From NCBI GenBank assembly GCA_946482355.1, contig CAMLRE010000122.1, forward strand, positions 1 through 6,684: 6,684 nt of DNA, read 5' to 3'. The notes beneath the pieces are model-generated. The model saw only the letters and a list, made by a program, of their open reading frames with translations. It was not told where the DNA came from and made no database searches. The stretch comes from an uncultured Bdellovibrio sp. (GTDB lineage Bacteria > Bdellovibrionota > Bdellovibrionia > Bdellovibrionales > Bdellovibrionaceae). Positions 5,379-6,684 of this stretch are shown here, one piece after another (position 1 is the stretch's first letter; the number at the start of each line of letters is the position of its first letter). A program made the translations under genes and the position numbers.

Positions 5379-6515
5379 ATGGCTGACATTACTATTTACG
5401 AAGGCGCTTTAGATAAAGGCTTAGAAGGCGTTGTTGCTTGTACAACTTCGGTTTCATTCATCGTTGGAAATAACTTAAACTACCGTGGCTACACGATCGA
5501 CGATTTAGCCAATAACTCAACATTCGAAGAAGTTGTTTACTTATTGTGGAATGGCCGTTTACCAAATAAAACTGAATTAGCGCAAATCTCTGAAGAGTTA
5601 AATAAAAACATGGCTCTTGATGCTAACTTCATTTCTGTTCTTAAAACACTTCCTACAAACGTTCACCCAATGGGTTGGTTACGTACGGCAGTTTCTTTAT
5701 TAGCTCACTATGATGTTGATGCTAACGATATGTCTGTTGAAGCAAACGCTCGTAAAGCAGTTCGCTTAACAGCTAAAATGGGCGCGTTAGTTACAGCTTT
5801 CGAATCTATCCGTAACAAACGCGAAATCGTTCAACCTAAAGCTGGCAAATCAATCGCATGGAACTTCATGTACATGTTAAAAGGCACTGAGCCAGATGCT
5901 GAATTAGTTCAAATCATGGATAAATGTTTAATCTTACACGCTGACCATGAATTAAACTGCTCGGCTTTTGCAACAAGAGTAACAGCTTCTTCATTATCTG
6001 ATTTACATTCAGCTATCGTTTCTGCAATCGGCGCTTTAAAAGGCCCTTTACACGGTGGAGCGAACGAACAAGTTATGGTGATGTTAGCTAAAATCGGTAC
6101 TATGGAAAAAGCTCAGCAATTCGTTAAAGATGCTTTAGCTGCTAAAGAAAAAGTTATGGGTATCGGTCACCGCGTTTACAAAGATGGCGATCCTCGTGCA
6201 GCGATCTTACGTAAATTCTCTCAAAGCTTAACTAAAAAAATCGGTAAACCTGAATTATACGAAATGTCTGTTTTAATCGACGAGACTATGTACAAAGAAA
6301 AAGGTTTAATGCCGAACGTAGATTTCTACTCTGCAACTGTTTACCACGCTATGGGTATTCCAACTGATATCTTCACACCGATCTTCGCGACATCACGTAT
6401 CGCTGGTTGGATTGCACACGCGAACGAGCAATACGAAAAAAATCGTATCTACCGTCCACGTGGTAAATGGCAAGGCAAAGAAGGCCTTACTTGGAAGCCA
6501 GTAGACGCTAGATAA
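5379..6515 (+). CDS. gltA: Citrate synthase, short bacterial (CitZ-like) type
   Basis: A 378-residue citrate synthase, which condenses acetyl-CoA with oxaloacetate to citrate as the entry step of the TCA cycle in the cytoplasm. The active-site triad is visible: H225 in GPLHGGANEQV, H264 in GIGHRVYKDGDPRA and D315 in NVDFYSATVYHAMGIP, equivalent to His274, His320 and Asp375 of the pig enzyme. HADHELNCSAFATRV (187-201) and TSRIAGWIAHANEQ (338-351) are further family signatures. The length and lack of the N-terminal beta domain of long Gram-negative GltA place it with the short, usually dimeric enzymes related to CitZ and to methylcitrate synthases; sequence alone does not exclude methylcitrate synthase activity. 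Leucine codons in the first third are mostly TTA, consistent with codon selection for high expression in this genome. The MOSC-domain gene begins two bases after the stop. Confidence 0.95.
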   Translation: MADITIYEGALDKGLEGVVACTTSVSFIVGNNLNYRGYTIDDLANNSTFEEVVYLLWNGRLPNKTELAQISEELNKNMALDANFISVLKTLPTNVHPMGWLRTAVSLLAHYDVDANDMSVEANARKAVRLTAKMGALVTAFESIRNKREIVQPKAGKSIAWNFMYMLKGTEPDAELVQIMDKCLILHADHELNCSAFATRVTASSLSDLHSAIVSAIGALKGPLHGGANEQVMVMLAKIGTMEKAQQFVKDALAAKEKVMGIGHRVYKDGDPRAAILRKFSQSLTKKIGKPELYEMSVLIDETMYKEKGLMPNVDFYSATVYHAMGIPTDIFTPIFATSRIAGWIAHANEQYEKNRIYRPRGKWQGKEGLTWKPVDAR

Positions 6516-6517
6516 TT

Positions 6518-6684
6518 ATGATGAAGGTTGTATCTACCAACGTAGGCAAACCTCAAAAATATACTCTGGATGATGTGACCATCGCAACGTCGATGGTCCG
6601 TCACTCGGTTCCTGAGATCACAATTAATAAATTACGCGTTGAAGGGGATGAGTTCGCTAACCCCGAATTTCACGGAGAATTCGA
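6518..6684 (+). CDS. MOSC-domain protein (YiiM-like), 5' part only
   Basis: The window ends 55 codons and two bases into this gene. Two ATGs in tandem (6518 and 6521) start the frame, two bases after the citrate synthase stop. Its opening residues, VVSTNVGKPQKY, then VRHSVPEITINKLRVEGDEF and PEFHGEF, match the start of MOSC-domain proteins, in which a VNVGxP opening is followed by a GD and an HGG-type motif; here the latter reads HGE. MOSC proteins bind sulfur or molybdenum cofactor or reduce N-hydroxylated bases (YiiM type). The conserved cysteine that would decide activity lies beyond the edge. No clear Shine-Dalgarno sequence is present, so translation is probably coupled to citrate synthase. 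Confidence 0.72.
   Translation, partial: MMKVVSTNVGKPQKYTLDDVTIATSMVRHSVPEITINKLRVEGDEFANPEFHGEF

Overview
The window reads like chromosomal DNA of a Bdellovibrio-type predatory bacterium (Bdellovibrionota) or a close relative. This is an inference from gene content, moderate-to-low GC, tightly packed genes, few strong ribosome binding sites and the mix of families; nothing seen is diagnostic of a species. The lower-GC members of the group would fit better than a 50% GC genome. There are no insertion sequences, phage genes, CRISPR arrays or complete RNA genes.

Layout. Positions 1-335 hold no long gene. They do contain a good small-protein candidate: a 36-residue basic, single-membrane-segment peptide at 76-186 behind a strong Shine-Dalgarno sequence. 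It is followed by about 100 bases rich in hairpins (188-286), two of which resemble tRNA anticodon arms, although no complete tRNA can be built. On the minus strand, 336-779 encodes a YkgJ-type cysteine-cluster protein. It is divergent from a compact plus-strand gene series whose likely promoter (773-801) overlaps the YkgJ-type start codon and is followed by a short palindrome.

The series runs: a trans-polyprenyl diphosphate synthase-like protein (816-1784), a MenA/UbiA-like membrane prenyltransferase (1781-2875), the 16S rRNA methyltransferase RsmJ (2876-3571), an unrecognised membrane protein (about 3552-4466) and a SpoIIE/RsbU-type PP2C phosphatase-like protein (4471-5322). Neighbours overlap, abut or lie within four bases, so one transcript with translational coupling is likely. 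After 56 bases with its own good ribosome binding site comes citrate synthase (5379-6515), and two bases later a MOSC-domain protein that runs off the right edge.

How they fit together. The first two genes look like a pair making an isoprenoid chain and attaching it to an aromatic acceptor, as in menaquinone synthesis. Both depart from family consensus at specific places: the prenyltransferase has lost its second aspartate-rich motif, and the synthase lacks the usual lysine/threonine after its second motif. The phosphatase-like protein lacks a metal-binding aspartate and may be a pseudophosphatase paired with the membrane protein before it. These departures, the small protein with its structured flank, and the promoter layout are the points worth checking. 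I do not see an unmistakable new system.
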